Below are positions 7,784-15,947 of a stretch of DNA of 64,000 bases, one piece after another. A model generated the notes under the pieces. The model was not told the origin of the DNA and made no database searches. It worked only from the letters and a program-made list of their open reading frames with translations. Origin of the DNA: Chryseolinea serpens. GTDB lineage: Bacteria > Bacteroidota > Bacteroidia > Cytophagales > Cyclobacteriaceae. The first letter of the stretch is position 1; every line of letters starts with the position of its first letter. The position numbers and the translations under genes were made by a program. The stretch is taken from the NCBI RefSeq assembly GCF_900129725.1, contig NZ_FQWQ01000002.1:372001-436000 (forward strand), in the 5' to 3' direction.

Positions 7784-10522
7784 TCAATACAACACCGTCA
7801 CCACCCCCTTATATGTCTGTCTCCCATACGGAAGCTTAATATCGATCGTATAAAAATACGTATCCACCGGCAACCGCTCACCACGAAATATCGCATCCCA
7901 ATCCCGCTCAAATCCATTGGCCTCATACAGGAGCAATCCGCGTTTATTGTACACTTTGATAATAGCTTCATCAAGCTTGTCCTTGTTCAATAGTTGAACA
8001 TGCCACGTGTCGTTCGCGTTGTCACCATTTGGAGTAAACGCATTAGGAATGTCAATTTCAATCTGTCCCTCGATGTCAACCACGCGCTCCGACGTCAAAC
8101 TTACCCTTTGTCCGTCGCTCACGTAAACATAAATCGTTCTCGATCCGGACAATATAGCTTCGGGGGCACCATTAACTTCCGTAATGCGATAATTATATTT
8201 TATCGAGCGCAGCGCCGTCTGATACTCCTCTACGCTGGCGTTGCCGATCAGAAACAAACCTCCTGCAGAATCCTGAATGGCTCTTATTTTTGGATTGTTA
8301 TAGTCGAAAACCAACTCGTCATTTTTTGGGCTGTGGTTTATCTCGCGGAAACTTATTTCCGCCATGCTCAGGTATGTATTATCCACGTCGGCGAGCCCCA
8401 AATTCCGAAAGACTTCCATAGGTTCAGTCCCGGGCTCGAAAGGGATCGGTGCACTTTCCGCTAGCGTGATCACGGGAGCGTCGTTTACAGGACTGACCAG
8501 AATGGCCAACTGGAATACACCACTCGTGTTTACGCCATCACTGACCGTCACGCCAACTTCAATGAACCCGTTAAGATTCGGAGCAGGTGTAACAACATTT
8601 CCATTCGCACTGTAAGTACCTTGGCTATTGCTCAGCACCGAAAGCGTAAAGCCCTGCGGATAGTTGGGATTATCCGCGTCGGTCACGAAGAGATCGGAAA
8701 GATAAATCGTGATCGCATAATCCTCCAGCACGACCAATTCCTTTTGCCCGTTTATCTGGGGCGTCGCTGAAACAGGGGTAACCTGGATCTTTAATTCATA
8801 TAGCGGACTGTCATCCAATCCGTCGTTCACCTGCACGACAACCCGAAGCGTGCCGTTGACAACGCCCGCGATGGGAGTAACCGTCGTCCCCGAAACCGTA
8901 TAGTTCGTGCCCGGAAAAACCTTTAATGAAAATCCTACGGGGTACTCATTGTCAGGATCGCTTACTTCCAGATGGAAGAGCTGAATGGTGATGGAAGTAT
9001 TTTGTGTTATGCTAATGTCCTTTTGACCCACAATGGTAGGAGCCACGTTCTTTTTCACTGCGATAATCTCCACCTGCACATTGAAATTAGGACTGCTTAC
9101 TGTACCATCGTTTACCGAAACGGTCACGCTGAGCATTCCAACAAAAGTCGGCGATGGATTTATCGTATTTCCTGCCACTACGTAATTGTTACCTTGGGCG
9201 ATCTTTAAAGTAAAATCGTTTGGGTATGTGTTGTCGGGATCAGCAACGGTCAGATCCGAAAGACTAATGGTGAACGTAGTGCCTTGATCGGCACTCAAAG
9301 TCCTTTGACCCGTGATCACCGGATTGTCATTGACGGCCACAACGAAGATCTGGAGATCGAACGGTGGACTATCATTCGCGCCATCATTGACGCTTACCAT
9401 GACGGAAAGAGGTCCCGCATAATTTTTTTCAGGAATAACGGTACTTCCATTCAGGGTATAATGGGCTCCAGGAGAAATCGCTAAAGTAAAGTCTTTTGGA
9501 TATTTACTGTCCCGGTCGACAACAGTAAGGTCGGTGAGCTTAATGGCGATCGATTGATCCTCGTTAACCGTCAAGGGCTGCTGCCCTGTGATCGTCGGTG
9601 CAATCGGCTGGACTTTTACTTCAATTTTAAGATCGAAGCGGTTGCTTTCGGCCTTGCCATCATTTACCGACACCGCGACTTTTAGACTCCCCGAAAAGTT
9701 CGACGCAGGTGTTACCGTTGTTCCATTGACGGTATAGTTAGCTCCATCGTAAACGGTAAGCGTAAAACCAGATGGGTAGCTGTTGTCGGGATCCGTTACC
9801 GTCAACTGATTGAAATCAACCGCAACACTTTGCCCTTGATTGATGGAAATGGGAACCTGTCCCGTGATAAGAGGGGCAACATTTTTAGTCACGGTGATCT
9901 TTAGCTTGAACTTGTTGCTTTCCTTTTCACCGTCATTTACGGATACCTGGACTTGCAGATCGCCGAAAAAGTTTGGTGCAGGCGTCACCGTTGTTCCATT
10001 GACTGTATAGTTAGCTCCACCGTATACGGTAAGCGTGAAACCAGATGGGTAGATGTCGTCAGGATCGATAACCGTTAGTTGATCGAAGCTTATCGTTACG
10101 CCTCCGCCCTGGCTTATGGTGATTGGCGTTTGCGCGATGATGATGGGGGCAATATCCGTCGACAACAGGACGTTGATCTTGAAATTGAACCATTTGCTGT
10201 CCTGTCCACCCTCACTCACCCGAACCTGCACGGTAAGCAGCCCGATAAAATTCGGGTCGGGTGTAACGGTAGTCCCGCTGACGTTATAGTGCTTGCCCGA
10301 ATTTACCTCCAATGTAAACCCGTCGGGATATTCAGATGCCGGATCTCCTGGTGTCACGATCAGGTTGGCCAGCGTTATCGTGATCGGCACACCCTGAAGG
10401 GTCGACAACGGCGACGGTGTTTGGCCCGTGATGACAGGGGCACGACCAACCGCTTGACCCATTGAACCAAATGCCTGAATGAAGAAAAGGAGGAGACAAG
10501 CGATGATCCCAAGGTTTTTCAT
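7784..10522 (-). CDS. Large exported repeat protein with gliding-motility/T9SS C-terminal domain
   Basis: Start ATG at 10522 gives a signal peptide (MKNLGIIACLLLFFIQAFG). The 912-residue protein holds seven tandem beta-sandwich repeats of about 92 residues. Each opens like AP-ITGQ-P, has a YP-GFTL core with Y-V-GTTVTP and ends VNDG---S--F-L-I-V. An eighth divergent cadherin-like unit follows (APVITLAESAPIPFEPG). The last 90 residues are a CHU_C/type B sorting domain, with IDIPNAFTPNGDNANDTW, VYNKRGLLLYEANGF and DTYFYTIDI. In Bacteroidota this domain sends proteins through the type IX secretion system, so the protein is likely a surface adhesin or matrix protein. Repeats 2 and 3 are almost identical at DNA level, which suggests recent duplication. 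Confidence 0.92.
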   Translation of the reverse strand: MKNLGIIACLLLFFIQAFGSMGQAVGRAPVITGQTPSPLSTLQGVPITITLANLIVTPGDPASEYPDGFTLEVNSGKHYNVSGTTVTPDPNFIGLLTVQVRVSEGGQDSKWFNFKINVLLSTDIAPIIIAQTPITISQGGGVTISFDQLTVIDPDDIYPSGFTLTVYGGANYTVNGTTVTPAPNFFGDLQVQVSVNDGEKESNKFKLKITVTKNVAPLITGQVPISINQGQSVAVDFNQLTVTDPDNSYPSGFTLTVYDGANYTVNGTTVTPASNFSGSLKVAVSVNDGKAESNRFDLKIEVKVQPIAPTITGQQPLTVNEDQSIAIKLTDLTVVDRDSKYPKDFTLAISPGAHYTLNGSTVIPEKNYAGPLSVMVSVNDGANDSPPFDLQIFVVAVNDNPVITGQRTLSADQGTTFTISLSDLTVADPDNTYPNDFTLKIAQGNNYVVAGNTINPSPTFVGMLSVTVSVNDGTVSSPNFNVQVEIIAVKKNVAPTIVGQKDISITQNTSITIQLFHLEVSDPDNEYPVGFSLKVFPGTNYTVSGTTVTPIAGVVNGTLRVVVQVNDGLDDSPLYELKIQVTPVSATPQINGQKELVVLEDYAITIYLSDLFVTDADNPNYPQGFTLSVLSNSQGTYSANGNVVTPAPNLNGFIEVGVTVSDGVNTSGVFQLAILVSPVNDAPVITLAESAPIPFEPGTEPMEVFRNLGLADVDNTYLSMAEISFREINHSPKNDELVFDYNNPKIRAIQDSAGGLFLIGNASVEEYQTALRSIKYNYRITEVNGAPEAILSGSRTIYVYVSDGQRVSLTSERVVDIEGQIEIDIPNAFTPNGDNANDTWHVQLLNKDKLDEAIIKVYNKRGLLLYEANGFERDWDAIFRGERLPVDTYFYTIDIKLPYGRQTYKGVVTVLY

Positions 10523-10737
10523 CTCTATACTTGTACAAAATGATGTACTGCAGCGAAAGCGACTTTGTAAAATCCGTGCCATGGAATGTCCACCTGTAAA
10601 GTTTGAAATTTCAAAACGTTACGCTCTCTAATAAAAGGATGGGGCGTCAATTCCACATCCGGAGTGGATTTTGCTCTACAGGTTCGCATTTGATCAATGT
10701 TCAAACCTGTATCCGGGAACACGTCGTCCTTTTTACT

Positions 10738-11199
10738 TTATGCGTTGCTTCTTTGGACACTGGTCCATGCAACAAGGGCCAATGCCACCAGCTCTGCAAC
10801 GGTCCGCTGGATATGAAACGACCACCACTGGTCTCGCAACACCGTCCAATCCTCGGGAACAGCATGTATATTCCAGGTCAGCATTTCTTTTTGGATGGGA
10901 AGATTACCAAACCGCGTGATGACGATGCACAGCAAAAGAAAGCCTGCCGCGGCCAGCAAGGCCATGAAAGTCCTTTTGTCTTTTCGCTGAAGAAAAGCGG
11001 ATGTGATGGTGACGAGCGTTGCTATGATCACCAACGAAACCAACAAAGTCTGAAGGGAAAGAACCAGGTGTTGTTGCTGATCAATATAGGTTGCTGCCGA
11101 ATAGTCCCTGGGATTTAGACCTACCCATATTCCAAAACTTGTACCTGCCAGCAGGGCGACTAAGATGATGTTTAAAAACCGAATGATCGTCGTGCCCAT
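10738..11199 (-). CDS. DUF1772-like four-helix membrane protein
   Basis: The 153-residue protein has four hydrophobic helices: residues 5-26, 48-70, 78-97 and 133-148. Between the third and fourth lies the family-like segment ITRFGNLPIQKEMLTWN followed by EDWTVLRDQWWSFHIQRT. This pattern matches the DUF1772 (anthrone oxygenase-like) membrane family as I remember it. In bacteria the family has no established reaction. The gene is separated from both neighbours by more than 200 bases, so it is probably transcribed alone. The fold assignment is moderately secure; no enzymatic claim is made. Confidence 0.7.
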   Translation of the reverse strand: MGTTIIRFLNIILVALLAGTSFGIWVGLNPRDYSAATYIDQQQHLVLSLQTLLVSLVIIATLVTITSAFLQRKDKRTFMALLAAAGFLLLCIVITRFGNLPIQKEMLTWNIHAVPEDWTVLRDQWWSFHIQRTVAELVALALVAWTSVQRSNA

Positions 11200-11483
11200 A
11201 ACACAAGATTAAGCCGTTATAAACGTCGCGAGTCAATTGCCATCCGTTTGATATTTCGCAGGAGCGCCCAAAAAAGACAGCTAACGATAGGCTCGACACA
11301 CAGCGGGACCTAAGAGATGAAGTCAAATGACGAAGGAATGGTTATAGCGCCGCGGCTGTCCCACGACACCTAACGAATTTAAGAAACAAAAACGACAACC
11401 TAAAGCTAATCCTGTGCTGATTTACCCCCCTCTGCCCCTTTTGGCCGAACGGAAGCGTTTCCAGGTCATACTAACCGGGCTGG

Positions 11484-12350
11484 CTATCGGGCGCTTATTT
11501 TAGGAGGTGTATCATTGAAAAAACCAATCGCCACCCGGTTGATCAGTTCAGGTTGCTCTTTGAATACTTCATGCGACGTATGGGGAAGAACACAGAACTG
11601 ACTTCCCGGGATTGATTTGTACATCTCTTCTCCGTGCGCGATTGAAATGTCGTCCCGGTCTCCAACAACGATCATGACGGGGATCTTTATGCGGTCATAA
11701 ATAGATCTTGAAAAGTACTCGTCAGCGTATACCATCTTGTTCAGGCTTTCCAGGAGCTTCACCCAATCTTTGCCTGGTAGCTTTGAATAATCCTCGATCA
11801 ACTGCTTGTTAAGCTTTTCGAATATCTCCTTCGAAGGCGGTACAACAGAATCCAAAGGAATTCCCGGGGGAATATTGAAACCACGTTTACCGTTGTTGGC
11901 TCCAACAGCAATTACTTTCTTCACCTTGTCCGCCCGTCTTTCCGCCAGCAGAATGCCAACAATCCCTCCATCACTCCACCCCATAACATACAAACTGTCG
12001 ACGCTCAAGCTGTCGATCAGTTGTGACATGGTTTCGGTCAGGATCTCATAGCTGATGCTATCGGGTTGTTCTGATCGCCCTTGGGAGGGAGTGTCTGGCG
12101 CGATAATTCTGAAATGTTGAGAAAGACCCGGGATACAGCGCGCAAAATCTTTGATACTCCGACTGTGGCCACCCCCGGAGAGCAATAAAAGCGGCACACC
12201 CTTTCCATATTCTTCATAGTAAATTTTTTTACCGCGAATGCTGATGTACGCTCCGTCGTTTGACCCATAGTCGATTTTTCGCTTCTCCACCTCACAATGG
12301 ATGATCAGAAGTGGCAAGCCAAGAAAAATGAAAAGCGTTGTCTTCTTCAT
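11484..12350 (-). CDS. Alpha/beta-hydrolase lipoprotein
   Basis: Start ATG at 12350 yields a lipoprotein signal (MKKTTLFIFLGLPLLIIHC, Cys19). An in-frame codon 38 triplets upstream would add a charged stretch and spoil it. The mature part is an alpha/beta hydrolase of about 270 residues: oxyanion-loop region LLLLSGGGHSRS, nucleophile elbow GWSDGG, acid in VVGDRDDIS and catalytic His in LPHTSHEVF. Substrates of this large family (esters, amides, epoxides) cannot be read from sequence. A lipid anchor suggests that it works in the periplasm or on the outer membrane. It is transcribed alone; the next gene (ThuA) points away. Confidence 0.87.
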   Translation of the reverse strand: MKKTTLFIFLGLPLLIIHCEVEKRKIDYGSNDGAYISIRGKKIYYEEYGKGVPLLLLSGGGHSRSIKDFARCIPGLSQHFRIIAPDTPSQGRSEQPDSISYEILTETMSQLIDSLSVDSLYVMGWSDGGIVGILLAERRADKVKKVIAVGANNGKRGFNIPPGIPLDSVVPPSKEIFEKLNKQLIEDYSKLPGKDWVKLLESLNKMVYADEYFSRSIYDRIKIPVMIVVGDRDDISIAHGEEMYKSIPGSQFCVLPHTSHEVFKEQPELINRVAIGFFNDTPPKISAR

Positions 12351-12630
12351 GTCTTTGTTCCGATTGAATGGGAATTTGATATTTTTTAGTCTGCGACAAA
12401 TCTCGATTCCGTTTGGATGGCCGACCCGGAAAATCATACGGATTTGTTTTCGCCACAATGCCATGAAGGTAGCGCAGTGAAAATAGTTTTAAAAGCCTCC
12501 GATAGAAGTACTAAGTATTTGAAGGTCACCAGGAAAGATTGAATAGCCATCGCGCCGTTGGTCCGGAACGTCGGTTGATTTGTAAAAAAATTATCTTAAT
12601 TTCCGATGCACCAAAAGCTTACCAAGAAAT

Positions 12631-13395
12631 ATGAACTTCCGAAAGATCGTCGTCACCGCGCTCGCCCTGCAGCTATCACTATGTTTCACTGCCGTTGCAC
12701 AGAAGCAATTCAAGGCACTGCTCGTAACCACCACCAAGGGATGGCATCACGAATCGTTACACTCCGGGGTATTGGCCATTCAGCAATTGGGCGTTCGGAA
12801 CTCCTTCGACGTGTCGTTGTTTGAAAACCCCAACGGCTTTACTGATAAATATCTGGAACAATTTCAGGTGGTGATTTTTTTAAACACCACCGGCGACATC
12901 CTCGACTCTGCCCAGCAAAAAGTAATGGAACGCTTTATCCGCTCGGGCAAAGGATTCGTAGGCATTCACAGCGCGTCCGACACGGAGTATGATTGGGACT
13001 GGTACACCAAACTCGTGGGACGCATGTTCCATATCCACCCCGTGATCCAAACCGCCAAACTCAACATCGTCGACGGAACCTTCCCAGGTTTGCAGGGATT
13101 TGCCGACGGCAAACTCTGGACCGACGAATGGTATGAATTCGGCCCCGAGAAAATCGCAGGCCTCAAATACGTCCTCGCCGTCGATGAAACTTCCTATGAT
13201 CCCAAAGTGCAATGGGGCGAGAAAAAAGGTCTGGGCATGGGAAAACTCCATCCCGTTGCCTGGTATCACAACTACGACGGCGGCCGCTCCTTCTACACAG
13301 CCCTGGGCCACATCCCCGCCATCTTCAGCGATCCGGCATATTTGAATCACCTGTATGCCGGCATATACTGGGCAGCTACAGGCAAGAAGAACTAA
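12631..13395 (+). CDS. Exported ThuA-domain protein
   Basis: The 254-residue protein starts with a signal peptide (KIVVTALALQLSLCFTAVAQ). The rest is a ThuA-like domain of the glutamine-amidotransferase-like fold: KALLVTTTKGWHHES, VIFLNTTGDILDS, GKGFVGIHSASDTEYDW, DEWYEF and the C-terminal WYHNYDGGRSFYTALGH with HLYAGIYWA. ThuA proteins were first linked to trehalose use in rhizobia. In Bacteroidota the exported forms often sit with sugar-degrading enzymes and have no proven reaction. Here no such neighbours exist. The gene ends just before a dispersed palindrome at 13410, which may end its transcript. Confidence 0.9.
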   Translation: MNFRKIVVTALALQLSLCFTAVAQKQFKALLVTTTKGWHHESLHSGVLAIQQLGVRNSFDVSLFENPNGFTDKYLEQFQVVIFLNTTGDILDSAQQKVMERFIRSGKGFVGIHSASDTEYDWDWYTKLVGRMFHIHPVIQTAKLNIVDGTFPGLQGFADGKLWTDEWYEFGPEKIAGLKYVLAVDETSYDPKVQWGEKKGLGMGKLHPVAWYHNYDGGRSFYTALGHIPAIFSDPAYLNHLYAGIYWAATGKKN

Positions 13396-13409
13396 ACGCG
13401 ACGGCGTCC

Positions 13410-13443
13410 CAATCCAAGTCTCCCGCCTCGGGGACTTCGATTG
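13410..13443. repeat. Dispersed palindrome, copy 7
   Basis: CAATCCAAGTCTCCCG-CCT-CGGGGACTTCGATTG is the same family as copies 2 and 5, with mutations on both arms. It lies 14 bases past the thuA stop codon, so it could serve as that gene's terminator. Confidence 0.7.
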
Positions 13444-13507
13444 CCCAAAGCGAGCATTAATTCAGCGGCTACCGGTCATATCCCTTGGACCATTTCGCTA
13501 AAGAAAG

Positions 13508-13527
13508 TATATGTATTTACATATACT
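13508..13527. promoter_or_regulatory. Perfect palindrome, likely HipB operator 1
   Basis: GTATATGTA and TACATATAC are exact inverted arms around TT. It lies about 120 bases upstream of the HipB-like start, in a very AT-rich gap. HipB-type repressors autoregulate through palindromes in this position, so an operator role is a reasonable inference. Confidence 0.6.
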
Positions 13528-13583
13528 TTTAACCATTTTACGTATATTTATATTCAAATACATATAAAAATAACATTTAATCC

Positions 13584-13611
13584 ATAATTATATGCAATTA
13601 CATATAATTAT
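13584..13611. promoter_or_regulatory. Perfect palindrome, likely HipB operator 2
   Basis: ATAATTATATG and CATATAATTAT form 11-base exact arms around CAATTA. Its right edge is 37 bases upstream of the HipB-like ATG, so a bound repressor would cover the promoter or the start of the transcript. It shares the CATATA half-site with operator 1. Confidence 0.6.
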
Positions 13612-13648
13612 AGATTTATATACCAATTTATATTTAAAAGCATATAAA

Positions 13649-13861
13649 ATGCACCGACTTGCAACATTCGTAAAAGAGAAACGAAAGAACGCTAAACTCA
13701 CGCAATCTGAGTTTGCAGCGCGCGCAGGTGTAGCCCTTACCGTCATCCGGAAAATAGAACAAGGAGACCTGCGTCTCAACCTAGAAAAAGTAAATCAGGT
13801 ATTGAAAATGTTTGGTCACGAGCTGGCCCCGGTAAGTCAGCGAGAACTAACCAATGAATAA
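13649..13861 (+). CDS. hipB: HipB-like antitoxin, XRE-family repressor
   Basis: Start ATG at 13649 gives a 70-residue protein; an in-frame start at 13592 would lie in the palindromic AT-rich leader. It is essentially one helix-turn-helix domain: FVKEKRKNAKLTQSEFAARAGVALTVIRKIEQGDLRLNLEKVNQVLKMFG. This matches the short HipB / y4mF-type regulators found with HipA kinases. Known HipB proteins bind palindromes at their own promoter and hold the kinase in a DNA-bound complex. The next gene (hipS) starts 2 bases past the stop, and two perfect palindromes lie upstream. Confidence 0.88.
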   Translation: MHRLATFVKEKRKNAKLTQSEFAARAGVALTVIRKIEQGDLRLNLEKVNQVLKMFGHELAPVSQRELTNE

Positions 13862-13863
13862 CG

Positions 13864-14196
13864 ATGAGACGCGGAGAAATTTATTATGATGATACACTGG
13901 CTGGCATCCTGACGGAAACCGACGATGGTGAATATACATTCACCTATACCGATGACTATATCGCAAAATATCCAAGTCAGTTTTTAACCTTCTCCATGCC
14001 GGTAAACAAAACGGTTTATCGCGACAAAAGGCTATTTCCATTCTTCGACGGACTTATACCCGAAGGATGGTTGCTAGACATTGCTGCGAAAAGCTGGAAG
14101 ATCAATCCCAATGACCGCATGGGGTTGCTCCTGGCGTGTTGCCAGAATTGTATTGGAGCAGCGAGTGTAAAACCTATTGCTGAAAAAGATGAATAA
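13864..14196 (+). CDS. hipS: HipS-like stand-alone HipA N-terminal domain
   Basis: The 110-residue protein equals the N-subdomain 1 of HipA: GEIYYDDTLAGILTETDDG, YLSQFLTFSMP-like YPSQFLTFSMPVNKTVY, LFPFFDGLIPEGWLLDIAAKSW and DRMGLLLACCQNCIGAASV. In full-length HipA these residues are fused to the kinase. In the tripartite HipBST systems they form a separate protein, which in the Escherichia coli O127 case acts as the antitoxin. The gene lies 2 bases after hipB and its last codons overlap the start of the kinase gene by 8 bases, so it is a true separate gene in a three-gene operon rather than a broken hipA: no in-frame remnant joins the two. Confidence 0.9.
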   Translation: MRRGEIYYDDTLAGILTETDDGEYTFTYTDDYIAKYPSQFLTFSMPVNKTVYRDKRLFPFFDGLIPEGWLLDIAAKSWKINPNDRMGLLLACCQNCIGAASVKPIAEKDE

Positions 14197-15127
14197 CCGG
14201 TGCCTGTATTGTTACGAGCTTTTAGAAAAAGAAACTGACTTTCATGAGCGATGCAGCCTGAAATTCTTCGGAACGAAAACCGCGCCTGCATTGGATTATT
14301 CGCTCGGAGAAATGGCTGCACTGGCCCGGAATGTTGTCGAGAGCCGTATCGCTGTTCCAGGCGTTCAGCCTAAACTCTCTCTTTCCATGGTCAGCGAAAG
14401 CAATGTCGGAAAGAGGTTTACCGTCGTAGGAGCATTGGGTGGTTCGTACATACTAAAACCACCGTCAGCAGATTACCCAGAGATGCCAGAGGACGAGCAC
14501 GTCACGATGCGCATAGCCGAAGCCTTCGGTATAGAAACCGTACCTTCAAGCCTGATCCGATTAAAGTCCGGCGAGCTTGCCTATATCTCCCGGCGCATTG
14601 ACCGCCGACCGGATGGAAGCAAAATCCACATGATCGACATGTTTCAAATTACCGAGGCCTTCGATAAATACAGAAGCTCCATGGAGCGCATCGGTGATGC
14701 TATTGCCGTATACTCCACCAATACGCTCCTGGAGCAGGTAAGCTTTTTTGAACTCAGCATCTTTTGCTTCCTGACCGGAAACAATGACATGCACTTAAAA
14801 AATTTCTCCATGATAAAAAATGGAGACGAATGGAAACTCTCTCCGGCCTATGATCTCTTAAACGTCGTCATCATCAACCCCAAAGATGATGAGGAGCTTG
14901 CCCTCACCTTGGAAGGGAAAAAGAAAAAATTGAAACGCGATAATTTCATAAGCCTGGGCAAAGCGTTAGACTTGAATGACCGACAGATTCAAGGCGTGTT
15001 TAAAAGAATGGAGGAAAACCAAGGGAATGCGGTAGCGTTGATCGAAAAATCTTTTTTATCAACGGAGATGAAGGAAGCGTATAAAGAAATATTGTTGGAG
15101 AGGTATGATGTGCTGAAGACGAAATGA
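14189..15127 (+). CDS. hipT: HipT-like serine/threonine kinase toxin
   Basis: I prefer ATG 14189 (MNNRCLYCYELL) over a TTG four codons upstream. The 312-residue protein starts with a small Cys cluster (CLYCYELL--ETDFHERC) that may bind a metal and is typical of Bacteroidota HipA-like kinases. The kinase core follows: Gly-rich loop region GVQPKLSLSM, with Ser64 and Ser66 forming the SxS pair that is autophosphorylated in described HipT proteins; ILKPPS; the catalytic segment GNNDMHLKNFS; and LSPAYDLLNV with the metal-binding Asp. HipA-family kinases phosphorylate aminoacyl-tRNA synthetases and halt translation; for E. coli HipT the target is TrpS. Here the target is unknown. Confidence 0.92.
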   Translation: MNNRCLYCYELLEKETDFHERCSLKFFGTKTAPALDYSLGEMAALARNVVESRIAVPGVQPKLSLSMVSESNVGKRFTVVGALGGSYILKPPSADYPEMPEDEHVTMRIAEAFGIETVPSSLIRLKSGELAYISRRIDRRPDGSKIHMIDMFQITEAFDKYRSSMERIGDAIAVYSTNTLLEQVSFFELSIFCFLTGNNDMHLKNFSMIKNGDEWKLSPAYDLLNVVIINPKDDEELALTLEGKKKKLKRDNFISLGKALDLNDRQIQGVFKRMEENQGNAVALIEKSFLSTEMKEAYKEILLERYDVLKTK

Positions 15128-15159
15128 TCTCGTTATTACAAAATGGGTGACCCAACCCC

Positions 15160-15203
15160 CTATCCCCATCCGCCCCGATAGCGATCGGGACGGATGGGGA
15201 TAG
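15160..15203. repeat. Long hairpin (about 20-bp stem) after hipT
   Basis: CTATCCCCATCCG pairs exactly with CGGATGGGGATAG; inside, CCCGAT pairs with ATCGGG around the loop AGCG, with a single C/A mismatch between the two blocks. No T-run follows, so it is not a classical terminator. The inner CCCGATAG--ATCGGG palindrome recurs at 20198, suggesting a mobile or REP-like unit. It lies 32 bases past the hipT stop codon. Confidence 0.75.
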
Positions 15204-15264
15204 AATCCGTCAGCTGTCAAAACGCCCTGCCTCATATCTTGTTGATCAATTACGTTATTCGATT

Positions 15265-15613
15265 TCACTGGAATTTTTTAGAATTTTTATCTGACTGGGC
15301 TTTTTTAAGGTATTTATCCAAAGATTTAAATTGATGAGTCCAGAATCTTCTATACTGATCTACCCAGTTTGATACTTCCGATAATCGGTCCAGTTTTGCT
15401 TCGCAAATCCTCTCTCTGCCCTGCTGTCTTATCATAATCAGATTACACTCTTTAAGAATCTTTACATGCTGAGATACGGAGGTCCGAGTCATATTAAAAT
15501 TATCGGCTAGTTCATTTACGTTCATTGATCGTTGAGCTAGGAGGCCAATTATTTCCCTTCTTGTGGGGTCAGCAAATGGCCTGGAATACATCTCTTCTTG
15601 CGATGGTTGTCAT
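15265..15613 (-). pseudogene. ArsR-family regulator with apparent +1 frameshift near its N terminus
   Basis: The readable frame from 15591 gives 108 residues with a winged helix: ADPTRREIIGLLAQRSMNVNELADNFNMTRTSVSQHVKILKECNLIMIRQQGRE. Members of this family normally begin like M--IARRDVFQAIADPTRR. That missing N terminus is present in another frame: from the ATG at 15613 one reads MTTIARRDVFQAI, then TGC and a stop. A single extra T (AAA at 15574-15576 on the plus strand) separates the halves. Either the gene is recently broken, or the base is a sequencing error, or a shorter protein is made from ATG 15591. Such regulators usually precede an SRPBCC-domain gene; none is here. Confidence 0.75.
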
Positions 15614-15704
15614 AAGCGTACGGCTACGCAAATTTTATTTCAAATTTGATCCTAACCAGCTGATTATCTGGAAAATAAATTTAAGACAGTATATCAGGTG
15701 CCGC

Positions 15705-15785
15705 GGTAGAATCCGCCAACCTATAGAAGAGCGCTGCCGCTTTTTTAAAACAAAAAAGTCATCCGTCAAAGGCGAAGACATTCAG
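15705..15785. repeat. tRNA-linked mosaic repeat, copy A (spacer part)
   Basis: It contains GGTAGAATCCGCCAACC, AGAAGAGCGCTGCCGC and then ACAAAAAAGTCATCCG. The same order of blocks is seen in copy C at 20106-20178 and, more decayed, in copy B at 17281-17400. It joins directly to the tRNA-Cys-like sequence that follows. Confidence 0.55.
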
Positions 15786-15856
15786 AGGTTTCGAGCGAAT
15801 TCGACCCCCCGTAGGAGCTTTTGGAGAGCTCTGCTTAGCCACTCGGCCACGAGACC
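15786..15856 (-). pseudogene. tRNA-Cys-like sequence with anticodon CCA, probably a tRNA pseudogene
   Basis: Aligned to the intact tRNA-Cys at 21172, it has the same length and about 62 of 70 identical bases. The whole 5' acceptor strand and nearly all of the D arm are retained. The anticodon is CCA (tryptophan codon UGG) in place of GCA. The anticodon stem remains fully paired and even gains a G-C pair. However, the acceptor has a C/A mismatch, the T stem has a G/G mismatch plus two G/U pairs, and the first T-loop base is changed. The discriminator U of tRNA-Cys is kept. The T-arm damage argues for a pseudogene. Confidence 0.7.
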
Positions 15857-15947
15857 TTTGTTTGTTGTCGGGAAAACCACGGTCCGTATAGTCGCGCGGA
15901 AAGTGGGGCAGCACCAAAAAATTGTTATCCGCGTGACACCTTATAGT

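Noticed and set aside
13864-15127. hipS and hipT as a frameshifted, broken hipA
   Set aside because: Each has its own start, the two overlap by only 8 bases, no coding remnant links them, and the order hipB-hipS-hipT equals the known tripartite systems.
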